Positions 15,051 to 24,080 of a DNA stretch of 41,642 bases are shown here, piece by piece. The notes under the pieces are model-generated. The model saw only the letters and a list, made by a program, of their open reading frames with translations, ran no database searches and was not told the DNA's origin. Made by a program: the position numbers and the translations under genes. Source of the stretch: JAVBRU01 sp031547595 (GTDB lineage: Bacteria; Bacillota; Clostridia; Christensenellales; Aristaeellaceae); NCBI GenBank assembly GCA_031547595.1, contig JAVBRU010000046.1:1-41642 (forward strand), given 5' to 3'. Within the stretch, counting starts at the first letter, position 1, and each line of letters opens with the position of its first letter.

Positions 15051-15953
15051 TCATAATGCGTTGTACACCGCCACGGCATCCTCGATGTGATACAGGTCGT
15101 GCCCCTTTTCGCTGTCTGCCTTGGCGGTGATCAGGATATATTCCTGGCCGTCCTTTTCGCCAAGGCTGGCCAGGCACAGCCCTGCCGGGGAGGTATAGCC
15201 GGTTTTGCCGCCCAGAATGACCGCGCCGCGCAAGGTGCTCTCGTCCAGATTGTCAAAGAGCGTGCTGTAAAACGTGATGCCGCCATCATGCGCGTCGGTG
15301 ACATCGGTGGAATAACGGTGGGTGGTGAACAGCTGGCGAAACTGCGGGTTTTTCAGTGCGGCTGTCAGCAGCTTGATCATATCGCGGCAGGTGGTGTAGT
15401 GATCAATGTTGTGCAGGCCGCTGGCGTTGGTGAAGTGCGTATTTGCCATGCCAAGCGCCTGGGCTTTCTCGTTCATCAGCCGCACAAAGCCCGCGGCAGA
15501 GCCGCCCACATGCTCGGCCAGCGCGGCGGTGCATTCCCCGCCTGAGGGCAGCAGCGCGCCGTACAACAGGTCAATGGCCTTCACATGCTCTCCGCCCCGG
15601 AAGCCCGCCATGGACGCGTTTTCTTCCAGCATGTCGGATATGATTTGATTGGACACCAGCACCTTGGTGTCAAGGTCGCTCATTTCGTCCAGCACCACCA
15701 GCACCGTCATGATCTTGGTCATGGACGCGGGGTAAATCTTTTCGCCGCTCTTGATGTCCAGCAGCGTCGCCTGGTCTGACAAGCGCACCAGCAACGCGTA
15801 TTGGCTGCGCAGGGTCACGTCTACCTCTTTGGTGGGCAGCTGCTCTGCGTCAACGGTGCGAAGTAGCCCGCTGCCATAGATCCCTGCGACCCCTAAAATA
15901 GCCAGCACCGTTCCAAGCCACAGAAAAAGCCCCCGTTTGTTGATTCGCCGCAT
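15051..15953 (-). CDS. D-alanyl-D-alanine carboxypeptidase (peptidase S11, DacF-like)
   Basis: A 300-residue penicillin-binding protein that trims peptidoglycan stem peptides outside the membrane. One N-terminal helix (GLFLWLGTVLAILGVAGIYG) anchors or exports it. The SxxK motif is in YPASMTKIMTV and the KTG motif in GGKTGYTSPAGLCL. The second motif reads SGG (LLPSGGECTAALAE) where most S11 enzymes have SGN, which may lower or change activity. It lacks the usual C-terminal amphipathic domain. The ATG at 15953 lies 8 bp after AAAGGAG. An ATG 6 bp earlier sits too close to that site. It converges with the ABC operon and is separated from msmK by a terminator. Confidence 0.93.
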   Translation of the reverse strand: MRRINKRGLFLWLGTVLAILGVAGIYGSGLLRTVDAEQLPTKEVDVTLRSQYALLVRLSDQATLLDIKSGEKIYPASMTKIMTVLVVLDEMSDLDTKVLVSNQIISDMLEENASMAGFRGGEHVKAIDLLYGALLPSGGECTAALAEHVGGSAAGFVRLMNEKAQALGMANTHFTNASGLHNIDHYTTCRDMIKLLTAALKNPQFRQLFTTHRYSTDVTDAHDGGITFYSTLFDNLDESTLRGAVILGGKTGYTSPAGLCLASLGEKDGQEYILITAKADSEKGHDLYHIEDAVAVYNAL

Positions 15954-16005
15954 TCGCATCGCTCCTTTTTTGCATAGCTTTTGTCGAACTTTGGGGCTTT
16001 ATGCA

Positions 16006-16037
16006 ACAAAAAAAGAGCTGCCCTTGCGGACAGCTCT
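16006..16037 (-). terminator. Terminator of msmK
   Basis: Read on the minus strand, AAGAGCTGTCC-GCAA-GGGCAGCTCTT followed by a run of T, starting 10 bp after the msmK stop. Confidence 0.92.
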
Positions 16038-16046
16038 TGATGAAAC

Positions 16047-17168
<1,122 letters not shown>

Positions 17169-17240
17169 GGACAATCCTCCTTAAAACTTCTCGGCTGAAG
17201 ACAGCGCTCGCCGCCCCCAGACAGTACGTTGGATGATGTT

Positions 17241-17269
17241 ATTATAGCCTGAAAACCCATTCTTGACCA
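17241..17269 (-). promoter_or_regulatory. msmK promoter
   Basis: Minus strand TGGTCA (17264-17269), 17-bp spacer, perfect TATAAT (17241-17246), giving a leader of about 65 nt. Upstream, at 17280-17402, an inverted pair TTTGTGCAAC and TTGCACAAA (about 75 bp apart) may be regulator half-sites. The GH130 terminator is not obvious there. Confidence 0.6.
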
Positions 17270-17402
17270 GTCTCAAATTACACAAATATTCTGCGGATTG
17301 TTTGTGCAACATTGTATTCGATGGCGCGAAACGTACCACATTTGCCAATGCAGCCCTTGGCGCGGCGCAGAGGTGTCGAATAATTGCACAAAGAATATTC
17401 TG

Positions 17403-18377
17403 TCACATGGGGTTTGCACGCATGTGGGCAAGGAGCGTGTCCACCGTTGTGAAGGCAAGCCCTGTTACTGTGTCGGCGCAGCCGTAATACAGTGCGATGC
17501 GGCCGGTGGCACTGTCTGTCAGCGCAGCGCAGGGGAAGGTGACGCCGGGTACATCCCCGGCCAGCTCGTAGATTTCCTCTGGCCCCAGCACATACCAATT
17601 GCCGCGGCCGAGCACCTTGGAGGGATCGTCCAAATCCAATAGCGCCACGCCCACGCGGTACACAAAGCCGTTGCAGGTGTTGATCACGCCGTGATAGATG
17701 AGCAGCCAGCCCTCGTCTGTCTCGATGGGGCACGGGCCGGGGCCTACCTTTTTGCTCTGCCAGCCGCCCGCTGTGCCAAACACATAGCGGTGCTTGCCCC
17801 AATAGGTCAGATCGGGGCTGCGGCTGAGGAAGATGTCGCCAAAGGGCGTGTGGCCGGTATCCGATGGGCGGGACAGCATGGCGTATTCGCCGCCGATTTT
17901 GCGCGGGACCAATACGCCGTTGCGGTTGTAGGGCAAAAACAGGTTTTCCTGCTGGTGGAAGGTCTTAAAATCCTCTGTCCAGCCAAGGCCGATTGTGGGG
18001 CCGTGATAGCCGTTACACCAGCTGATATAATACTTGCCTTCCATGTAGATGACGCGCGGGTCGTAGCGGTACTCCTTGCGGATCACATCTGCCTCGCCTT
18101 CAAACACGATGGGCGTGTGGTTGATGCGCCAGTTGATGCCGTCGTCGCTGAAGCCCGCGAAGATGTCCATTTCTACCCCGCGGTTGTCGCAGCGGAACAC
18201 CCCTGCAAAGCCTGTGCCAAAGGGCACCACGGCGCTGTTGAATACGCTGTTGGCGCTGGGGATGGCGTGCCGCCCGATGATGGGATTGCCGGTGTAGCGC
18301 CATACAGGCTCGGTGCAGGCAGAGGGGCGAGCCTGCCAGGGGATGTTCGGCAGCGCGGGGCCAATGATATGTGCCAT
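17403..18377 (-). CDS. Glycoside hydrolase family 130 protein (mannoside phosphorylase type)
   Basis: A 324-residue single-domain five-bladed propeller enzyme. GH130 members phosphorolyse or hydrolyse beta-mannosides, such as mannosyl-glucose, mannobiose or N-glycan mannose. Visible marks are NPIIGRHAIPSANSVFNSA at the N-terminus, KEYRYDPRVIYMEGKYYISW with the Asp that serves as general acid, LFLPYNRNGVLVPRKIGG, and GPGPCPIETDEGWLLIYHGV. No signal peptide, so it is cytoplasmic, acting on imported sugars. The ATG at 18377 follows AAGGAGGAAATTTTG. Any upstream extension runs through the divergent promoters and is rejected. It lies upstream of msmK on the same strand but has its own promoter. 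The exact substrate cannot be set. Confidence 0.92.
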   Translation of the reverse strand: MAHIIGPALPNIPWQARPSACTEPVWRYTGNPIIGRHAIPSANSVFNSAVVPFGTGFAGVFRCDNRGVEMDIFAGFSDDGINWRINHTPIVFEGEADVIRKEYRYDPRVIYMEGKYYISWCNGYHGPTIGLGWTEDFKTFHQQENLFLPYNRNGVLVPRKIGGEYAMLSRPSDTGHTPFGDIFLSRSPDLTYWGKHRYVFGTAGGWQSKKVGPGPCPIETDEGWLLIYHGVINTCNGFVYRVGVALLDLDDPSKVLGRGNWYVLGPEEIYELAGDVPGVTFPCAALTDSATGRIALYYGCADTVTGLAFTTVDTLLAHMRANPM

Positions 18378-18429
18378 CAAAATTTCCTCCTTGATGAACA
18401 ATAGAATTGTAAAAAGTGCCGTTTTTCCT

Positions 18430-18490
18430 ATTGTACCTGACATTTCGCCCAAAAGCAACAATTGACATTCTGTAATATTTCTGATATAAA
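18430..18490. promoter_or_regulatory. Divergent promoters between the GH130 and VanY-like genes
   Basis: Plus: TTGACA (18462-18467), 17 bp, TATAAA (18485-18490), toward the VanY-like gene. Minus: TTGCTT (18453-18458), 17 bp, TACAAT (18430-18435), toward GH130. The two -35 boxes are only 3 bp apart, so the promoters are back to back. Confidence 0.8.
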
Positions 18491-18551
18491 TAATAGGGTA
18501 TATATAAAAGTTCCGACACAATTGCGGTCCTGCATAGAAAGGTGATTGGAT

Positions 18552-19691
18552 ATGGCCAAAAAGAACGCGCCCAACGCATACCGCCGCCTGATTGGGTTGA
18601 TGGTGATTACCCTGGTGTTGCTCATCGTGGCAGTGACGGGTATCGTTTTGTTGAACCGGTTCAGCCAGGATCAGTTGGACGAAAAAAAGGCTGCGGTGCA
18701 AGCACAGAACGATCAGCTGATCGCCCAATACAACGAGGCGATGCAGGAATACACCGCTGCCCAGCAATCCGGCAAAGACCAGACGTGGCCTTCTGTGGAC
18801 GGCATCGGCTGGGAAGTGAGCGATCTGAGCCAGTTTGGCCTCACAAGCTCCACGCCAATCTCGGTAACCCGCAAGGAGCTGCTGCTGGGCGGGCTGATGC
18901 TGGTCAACCGCTGGTGTCCAATCCCGGCTGATTTTTCCGAAGAGGAAATCGTCACCATTTATTCGCTTACCGACCGCGAAACTGTCCCTTGCTCGAGTGG
19001 CAATGTAAACTCTTTCCCGGTGGTTATATCCGCCCTCAAGGACATGCTGACGGCGGCTAAGGCCGAGGGGCTGGAGAACTTTCTGATTGACGAAGGCTAT
19101 CGCAGCCAGACAGCCCAAACGGAATACTTTAACAAAGAAGCCGATAAATATAGGGACAGATATACTGGCGACGCTTTGATTGAAAAAGTGCGCGAAAGCG
19201 TCAGCTATCCCAACACCAGCGATTATCAATCGGGCTTCTCTGTGCGTATTCTACGCTATAAATCCGGCGATGCCGAGTTTAATAAGGCCAGCACCTTTGC
19301 CACCAGCGAGCATTCTATTTGGCTTCAAGAGCACGCCTGGGAGTATGGTTTTGTGTTCCGCTTCCCTGTTGCGGGTTATCCGCTGCCCGGGGTTGTGGAC
19401 AAGTCCTTCAAAACCGGCATCAGTCTGAAGCTGAGCGTGTACCGCTATGTGGGAAAGCCCCACGCTGCCGCGATGACCGCGCTGAACCTGTGCCTGGAAG
19501 AGTACATCGAGTACCTGATGGCACATCCCCACATCGCGGTGTATGAGGATGGCGTGCTGCGCTATGAAATCACCCGCGTAGCGGGCGGCAACACCGCAGC
19601 CCCTTTCACTGCTTATATCAACCCCAACTGCCGCGATTATTCGATCTCTACCGACAACGCGGGCGGCGTTGTGGTGGGCATGACGTATTAA
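18552..19691 (+). CDS. VanY/LdcB-like membrane-anchored protein, apparently a dead peptidase
   Basis: A 379-residue protein with one N-terminal helix (LIGLMVITLVLLIVAVTGIVLL), a coiled-coil stretch (~40-75) and an external M15B-like domain. That fold is recognisable from LMLVNRWCPIPADF, FLIDEGYRSQTAQ, WLQEHAWEYGFVFRFP and VYRYVGKPHAAAM. The zinc and catalytic positions are gone. The usual SxHxxGxAxD is SDYQSGFSVR (His to Tyr, Asp to Arg), and the usual EPWH before RYVG reads KLSV. Peptidase activity is therefore unlikely, and a binding or scaffold role at the cell wall is inference. ATG 18552 lies 7 bp after AAAGGTGA. Confidence 0.85.
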   Translation: MAKKNAPNAYRRLIGLMVITLVLLIVAVTGIVLLNRFSQDQLDEKKAAVQAQNDQLIAQYNEAMQEYTAAQQSGKDQTWPSVDGIGWEVSDLSQFGLTSSTPISVTRKELLLGGLMLVNRWCPIPADFSEEEIVTIYSLTDRETVPCSSGNVNSFPVVISALKDMLTAAKAEGLENFLIDEGYRSQTAQTEYFNKEADKYRDRYTGDALIEKVRESVSYPNTSDYQSGFSVRILRYKSGDAEFNKASTFATSEHSIWLQEHAWEYGFVFRFPVAGYPLPGVVDKSFKTGISLKLSVYRYVGKPHAAAMTALNLCLEEYIEYLMAHPHIAVYEDGVLRYEITRVAGGNTAAPFTAYINPNCRDYSISTDNAGGVVVGMTY

Positions 19692-19704
19692 CCAGAGAAT
19701 CAAG

Positions 19705-19746
19705 AAGGCACGCAGCTGTGGTGGCTTGCGTGCCTTTTACTTTTTT
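19705..19746 (+). terminator. Terminator after the VanY-like gene
   Basis: 10-bp stem AAGGCACGCA (19705-19714) with TGCGTGCCTT (19727-19736), followed by TTACTTTTTT. It ends just before the next promoter's -35. Confidence 0.9.
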
Positions 19747-19748
19747 GA

Positions 19749-19777
19749 TTGCATCTGTACGGCCGCCGTGCTATAAT
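19749..19777 (+). promoter_or_regulatory. Promoter of the HlyC/CorC-type gene
   Basis: TTGCAT (19749-19754), 17 bp, perfect TATAAT (19772-19777). The transcript would start about 27 bp before the TTG start codon. Confidence 0.8.
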
Positions 19778-19810
19778 AATGCCATCCGTGAATGTAGGAG
19801 GGAACGCACC

Positions 19811-21145
19811 TTGGACGACCCGTTAGGTCGATGGTTCATCGAAATTGCCATCTTGTTGATTTGCGTATTCATTTCCGCCTGTCACGCCACATTGAAAACC
19901 ACAAATGGCGCCAAACTGCACGCGCAGCACGAGGGTGATGCGCGCTTAAAACATTGGTTGCGCCTGATTGATCAGCCCTTGGACGCGCTATTGGCGCTGC
20001 GGGGGCTGTTGTTGTTTTTGATGATGGTGTTTGCTGCTAACCTGACTGCCTGGGCCTTTTCGGGTATGGCCGGATGGCTGGGCAGCGTGCTTGGATGCCT
20101 GGTGGCTGCCAGCGTGGCGCTGATTCTGGTGCTATTGCTGCCCGAATACCTGTGCAAGCGCCATGGCGACCGTCTTTTCTCTGTGCTTTATCCTTGCATG
20201 CGCTTTGTGCAATATGCGCTGTTCCCGCTGGTGTGGGTTTGGCGCACGGTGACGGCGCTGCTGCTGGGCATACAGGGCCAAGCGCCGCAGGCCCTGGAGG
20301 AAGTGACCGAAGAGGAAATCCGCGCCATGGTGGATATCGGCGAGGAATCCGGCGCCATCGAGAGTGGTGAGCGCGATATGATTGAGAACGTATTTGAATT
20401 TAACAACATGACCGCCGTGGAGTGCATGACGCACCGCACCGATGTGAGCGCCATCTGGCTGGAGGACGATAATGATGCCATCCTCGCCCTGATTCGCGAG
20501 ACCGGCCTCAGCCGCTTCCCCGTCTATGACGAGGACATTGACGATATCGTGGGCGTGCTGGCCACGCGCGATTACCTGCTAAACATCCAGACGCCCGCGC
20601 CCAAACCCCTTCAGGCGCTGCTGCGCGATGCCTACTTTGTGCCCGATACTGTGCCCTGTGATGTGCTTTTCCGCAACATGCAACGAAATAAAACGCATAT
20701 GGCCATCGTGGTGGACGAATACGGCGGCACCAGCGGCCTGATTACTTTGGAGGACTTGCTGGAAGAGATCGTGGGCAACATCTATGACGAGTTTGACCCG
20801 CAGGATGAGAGCGAAATCCAGGAAACGGAACCTGGCACCTGGCGCGTGCAAGGTGCTGTCGCACTGGATAGCCTGGCCGAAATGCTGGAGGTCACGCTGC
20901 CCCAGAGCGAGGACTATGATACCCTGGGCGGCTTGATTTTCAGCCGTTTCACCGCCATCCCCGAGGACGGCAGTACTCCTGTAGTGGACATCCCCTGCAC
21001 GGCGGACGGCGAAGCGCCGGACACGGACGAATACGACCTGCTGCACATTGAGGTGCTGGAGGTGGCCGACCACCGCGTGGAGGCCGCGCAAATCACCCTC
21101 CAACGCCATCAGAAGGATGTGCCCGTTGAGGTGGAAGCGGAATGA
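19811..21145 (+). CDS. HlyC/CorC-family membrane CBS-domain protein (CNNM-type)
   Basis: A 444-residue transporter-like protein related to CNNM/CorB magnesium exporters. The N-terminal DUF21/CNNM region has about three hydrophobic segments (EIAILLICVFISA, LLLFLMMVFAANLTAW, LVAASVALILVLLLP). A linker (ITE-type helix, EEIRAMVDIGEESGAIESGE) and two CBS motifs follow (SRFPVYDEDIDDIVGVL; KTHMAIVVDEYGGTSGLIT). The ~90-residue CorC/HlyC C-terminal domain ends it (TWRVQGAVALDSLAEML, DTLGGLIFSRF). The start is a TTG at 19811, chosen for TAGGAGGGAA 7 bp upstream and the promoter 34 bp upstream. The longer frame from 19718 crosses the promoter. Confidence 0.93.
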   Translation: MDDPLGRWFIEIAILLICVFISACHATLKTTNGAKLHAQHEGDARLKHWLRLIDQPLDALLALRGLLLFLMMVFAANLTAWAFSGMAGWLGSVLGCLVAASVALILVLLLPEYLCKRHGDRLFSVLYPCMRFVQYALFPLVWVWRTVTALLLGIQGQAPQALEEVTEEEIRAMVDIGEESGAIESGERDMIENVFEFNNMTAVECMTHRTDVSAIWLEDDNDAILALIRETGLSRFPVYDEDIDDIVGVLATRDYLLNIQTPAPKPLQALLRDAYFVPDTVPCDVLFRNMQRNKTHMAIVVDEYGGTSGLITLEDLLEEIVGNIYDEFDPQDESEIQETEPGTWRVQGAVALDSLAEMLEVTLPQSEDYDTLGGLIFSRFTAIPEDGSTPVVDIPCTADGEAPDTDEYDLLHIEVLEVADHRVEAAQITLQRHQKDVPVEVEAE

Positions 21146-21148
21146 AAA

Positions 21149-21520
21149 TTATCGCATCAGCTCATCGGTGAGCTTCAAAATCTGCGGCGCGAGTTTCTCG
21201 CGCTGCTTTTTTGTGATGTGGGCAAAGAGTGGATAGGCCAGCGCCATGCCGGCCATGCCGATAACGCCCACGATGATGCCCAGCACAAACACATTCTCCC
21301 ACACCATCACGCAGCACAGACCCACGCCGAATATCAATGTGGCAATCACGCCGAGGGCAAGGGAAGCAATGGTACCCGGTATCTGCACGCTTTGATCCAG
21401 CCTTCGCAGCTGCTCCAACTTGTTTTCTTCCGGCGGGGCATATTTAGCGCGGATGGTTTTGACCTCCTGCTGCTGCTTTGCTGAATAGGTATATTGGAAG
21501 GTTTCTTCTTTCTTGTCCAT
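21149..21520 (-). CDS. Small conserved membrane protein (123 aa), third gene of the two-component operon
   Basis: A hydrophilic N-terminus (YSAKQQQEVKTIRAKYAPPEENKLEQLRRLD) leads to two hydrophobic helices (IASLALGVIATLIFGVGLCC and VFVLGIIVGVIGMAGMALAY). A basic amphipathic tail ends it (THKKQ-type KKQREKLAPQILKLTDEL). I recognise it as a widespread uncharacterised Bacillota family, often labelled dihydropteridine reductase without support (from memory). Its helix pair and tail resemble those of the 178-residue protein at 23514-24050. It lies 13 bp after the histidine kinase, converges with the HlyC-type gene 3 bp away, and was not assigned a function. Confidence 0.82.
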   Translation of the reverse strand: MDKKEETFQYTYSAKQQQEVKTIRAKYAPPEENKLEQLRRLDQSVQIPGTIASLALGVIATLIFGVGLCCVMVWENVFVLGIIVGVIGMAGMALAYPLFAHITKKQREKLAPQILKLTDELMR

Positions 21521-21533
21521 GTTGCATGCTCCT

Positions 21534-22589
21534 TTATCTCAGCTTCACGGTGAATGTGCTGCCTCTTCCGGGGGTGCTCTCCACCGTTATTTCGCCATTC
21601 TGGATATCCATAATGCGCTTTACCAGCGCCAGCCCCAGGCCATTGCCCTGGACGGCGTGGGCGGGATCGCCCTGATAGAACTTATCGAAGATGTGTGCGC
21701 CGGTTTCGGGGGATATACCGCAGCCCGTGTCCGCAACCTTTACAACCGTGAGGTGGGCGATGCGCTTGAGGCTGACGGTGATTTTCCCGCCCGGCGGGGT
21801 GAACTTTATGGCGTTGGAGAAAAGATTGTTCCACACCAAACTTAATAATTCCTGGTCAGCGCGGACGGTGATGTCGTCAATATCTGTCTCGATCATAAGC
21901 TCCTTCTGTTCCCACAGGTCTTCAAAACCCAGCAGGCATTTTCGCAGCTGCTCGCCCAGGTTATAGGGCGCCGATTCCGGAAATATCTGCTGGTTTTCCA
22001 GCTTGCTCAGGCGCAGGATGTTGGTGATCAGCTCCGACAGCCTGCGGGATGCTTCGGCTATGGCTTTGGCGTAGGAGATGCGCTCGTCCTCGCTCAGCCC
22101 CGGCGTTTGCAAGAGGGCGGCATAGTTTTGCATTACGGCCAGCGGTGTTTTCAGCTCGTGCGACACGCTGGCGATGAAGTCCGTGCGCAGGGTTTCGATG
22201 CCGGAAAGCTCCTGCGCCATCTTGTTGAAATCCTGGATGATGGCGTCAAACTCGTTCATGCCATCCAGGCTGTGCAGCGGCGCGATCCGGGCAGAAAAGT
22301 CGCCCTGGGTCAGCTCCTGTGTCGCCTTCAAAATGCGCTTCACCGGGCGTTCCACGATGATTTTGCGGCGCAGCCCGTCCGCAGCGGTGCACAGCAGGCT
22401 TAAAAAAAGCACATTGCCAAAGGTGATGATGGCGCTTCGGTGAATGTCTACGGCCTCAAAATCCATCGTTTGCAGGAAAGATAAAAAGCAGCAGGTGACG
22501 ATGAAGGAAATCTGAACGAAAAATGTCAAGTAGTTGCGCAGCGAGAACAGGCTGCGGCTGACGCGCTTGTCGCGCTGTCTTTCCTTCAT
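21534..22589 (-). CDS. Sensor histidine kinase (two membrane helices, HAMP)
   Basis: A 351-residue kinase. Two hydrophobic segments (~21-40, YLTFFVQISFIVTCCFLSFL, and ~53-70) flank a very short external loop of about 13 residues. A HAMP linker (RPVKRILKATQELTQGDFSARI), HisKA with His144 in DFIASVSHELKTPLAVMQNYA, and HATPase with NNLFSNAIKFTPPGG, DTGCGI and GNGLGLALVKRIM follow. The tiny loop suggests sensing within the membrane or through a partner protein. Its start overlaps the response regulator stop (ATGA), and the 123-residue membrane protein follows. Cognate regulator: 22586-23257. Confidence 0.95.
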   Translation of the reverse strand: MKERQRDKRVSRSLFSLRNYLTFFVQISFIVTCCFLSFLQTMDFEAVDIHRSAIITFGNVLFLSLLCTAADGLRRKIIVERPVKRILKATQELTQGDFSARIAPLHSLDGMNEFDAIIQDFNKMAQELSGIETLRTDFIASVSHELKTPLAVMQNYAALLQTPGLSEDERISYAKAIAEASRRLSELITNILRLSKLENQQIFPESAPYNLGEQLRKCLLGFEDLWEQKELMIETDIDDITVRADQELLSLVWNNLFSNAIKFTPPGGKITVSLKRIAHLTVVKVADTGCGISPETGAHIFDKFYQGDPAHAVQGNGLGLALVKRIMDIQNGEITVESTPGRGSTFTVKLR

Positions 22590-23257
22590 TTTAGCACCGC
22601 CTTATACCCAAGCCCATGCACCGTGAGGATTTCAAAATCATTGCAAGCAGAAAATTTGTCACGCAGCTTCGTCATATACACATCCACCGTGCGCGGGCCG
22701 GAGGAGGTCTCGCTGTCCCAGAATTCATCCATCAGTTGATTACGCGTGAAGGTTTTCTTGGGGTAGGAGAGCAGCTTGTACAGCAGATTGAACTCCCGCA
22801 CCGTTAGTGGGATTTCTTCGCCGTCAATAGATGCAGCGCGTTCTTCGGCGTCCATCGTGAGGCTGCCGATGATCAGCTTTTTGCTGCTGGCGATCCTGGC
22901 GCGGCGAAGCAGTGCACCGATACGCAGCACCAGCTCATCCAATTCAAAGGGCTTCACCAGATAATCGTCCACGCCGATGCGGAAGCTTTGCTGCTTGGAC
23001 TTCAGGTCGTCCCTTGCCGTCATAAACAGGATGGGAATTTCCAGGTTGATGGTGCGCACGCCTTCGGCAAACTCATAGCCGTCGATGCCCGGCATCATAA
23101 TATCAGAAATGATCATATCAAACAGATTGCCATACAGCGCGTCATAGGCCTCGTGACCATTCAGGCAGCCGGTGGTTTCATAGCCATTTCGCGTCAAATA
23201 GGAGCACACCGTGCGGTTCAATTCCCGGTCGTCCTCTACCACAAGGATCTTAAACAT
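22586..23257 (-). CDS. OmpR-family response regulator
   Basis: A 223-residue regulator. Receiver domain with FKILVVEDDREL, phospho-acceptor D52 in MIISDIMMPGIDGYEF, FMTARDD and DDYLVKPFELDELVLR. Winged-helix domain with LTVREFNLLYKLLSYPKKTFTRNQL and the recognition helix RTVDVYMTKLRDKF. The ATG at 23257 has GAGGAA upstream, while the earlier in-frame ATG at 23278 has no ribosome site. First gene of regulator-kinase-membrane protein. A perfect inverted repeat upstream (23296-23342) is its likely binding site and would serve both this operon and the divergent one. Confidence 0.95.
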   Translation of the reverse strand: MFKILVVEDDRELNRTVCSYLTRNGYETTGCLNGHEAYDALYGNLFDMIISDIMMPGIDGYEFAEGVRTINLEIPILFMTARDDLKSKQQSFRIGVDDYLVKPFELDELVLRIGALLRRARIASSKKLIIGSLTMDAEERAASIDGEEIPLTVREFNLLYKLLSYPKKTFTRNQLMDEFWDSETSSGPRTVDVYMTKLRDKFSACNDFEILTVHGLGYKAVLK

Positions 23258-23282
23258 ACGCGCTTCCTCACTTTCCATAAGC

Positions 23283-23351
23283 AGTATAACACATGATTGT
23301 TAAAGTTTTGTTTGCATCGCTTTTTAATACTACTTTAACAATTGTTTGACA
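23283..23351. promoter_or_regulatory. Shared intergenic control region with a perfect inverted repeat
   Basis: ATTGTTAAAG (23296-23305) and its exact complement CTTTAACAAT (23333-23342) are 37 bp apart centre to centre. Toward the regulator (minus) a TATACT -10 (23283-23288) has no good -35, and one arm covers that area, as in activated promoters. Toward plus, TTGACA (23346-23351) follows the other arm at once. The only -10-like box, TATCCT (23372-23377), is at an over-long 20-bp spacing. Confidence 0.65.
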
Positions 23352-23412
23352 AGTCGTAAAAAAAGGCGCGGTATCCTAAGCCCGTCAAGTGGAACAATGG
23401 GAGGGACAGGAC

Positions 23413-23517
23413 ATGAACGGATCGGATGTGATGATGCTATCGCCCCTGTGGCTGGCATATCTCTTTACGGTATTGAACGCAGCATTGAATAAAGGAAAGC
23501 GGAGGGCACCAAAATGA
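23413..23517 (+). CDS. 34-residue single-helix membrane protein
   Basis: ATG at 23413 lies 8 bp after GGGAGG. The peptide starts MNGSDVMMLSPLWLAYLFT, continues with one hydrophobic segment (residues ~7-24) and ends in a basic tail (NKGKRRAPK). Its TGA overlaps the next ATG as ATGA, the usual sign of translational coupling. It follows a candidate promoter and is the first cistron of the operon divergent from the two-component system. No family recognised. A role as kinase-modulating micropeptide is only inference. Confidence 0.72.
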   Translation: MNGSDVMMLSPLWLAYLFTVLNAALNKGKRRAPK

Positions 23518-24050
23518 CGGCGGTAGCACTGGAAAAAGAGCACGGGTTTGTGGGGTATGAGTATGTGGCGGTGAACGCCCGGCGCGAGATGGAGCAGATC
23601 TACAAGGATACCTACCGCAGCTTTGGCTGGGAGTACATGGAGAACGGCATGCTGGACATCACGCACCTTTCCCAGGTGGAGATGAAGTTCCGGCGCGACA
23701 GGAAGCTGAAGGGCGGCGCGCCGCTGCGCGAACAGCAGCGCAAGGCCGAGGCAGCGCTGCGCATGATCGAAAAGCTGGAAGCCGCAAAAACGCAAAAGCC
23801 TGTCATGGCTGCGCTGGGTGTGGGGCTGGTAGGCACGGCGTTCCTGGCCGGTGCGGTGTTCGCCATCACCGGAGGCAGCATGCTGTGGTGCATTTTGCTG
23901 GGCATTCCCGGGCTGGTTGGCTGGGGGCTTGGATATATCACGCACCAGAAGCTGTCTGTCAGCGAGCGTGCCCGCATGGCACCGCTGATTGACGCCCAGT
24001 ACGACATCATCTACAGTGCGGGCGAGGAAGCGGCGGCGCTTCTTGGCTAA
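23514..24050 (+). CDS. Conserved membrane protein with N-terminal soluble domain (178 aa)
   Basis: The N-terminal ~80 residues are soluble and mixed (GFVGYEYVAVNARREMEQIY, YRSFGWEYMENG, EMKFRRDRKLKGG). A helix pair follows (MAALGVGLVGTAFLAGAVFAI and LWCILLGIPGLVGWGLGYI), then a charged tail (VSERARMAPLIDAQYDIIY). The helix pair and tail match the pattern G-I-x-G-x-x-G-x-x-L-x-Y ... R-x-x-x-AP-x-I in the 123-residue protein of the facing operon, so the two look related. I recall homologues as a recurrent uncharacterised Bacillota family. AAGCGGAGG precedes the ATG, which overlaps the upstream 34-residue gene. Confidence 0.85.
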   Translation: MTAVALEKEHGFVGYEYVAVNARREMEQIYKDTYRSFGWEYMENGMLDITHLSQVEMKFRRDRKLKGGAPLREQQRKAEAALRMIEKLEAAKTQKPVMAALGVGLVGTAFLAGAVFAITGGSMLWCILLGIPGLVGWGLGYITHQKLSVSERARMAPLIDAQYDIIYSAGEEAAALLG

Positions 24051-24080
24051 AACGGGCAAAATACGAAAGGAGGTGTAGAC

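Noticed and set aside
17280..17402. Possible small gene or attenuator between msmK and GH130
   Set aside because: No ribosome site with a plausible frame and no hairpin with a T run. Only a loose inverted TTGTGCAA pair.
18378..19229. N-terminal extension of the GH130 frame to about 608 residues
   Set aside because: It crosses both divergent promoters and overlaps the VanY-like gene. GH130 proteins of ~325 residues start at the Met with the AAGGAGGAAATTTTG site.
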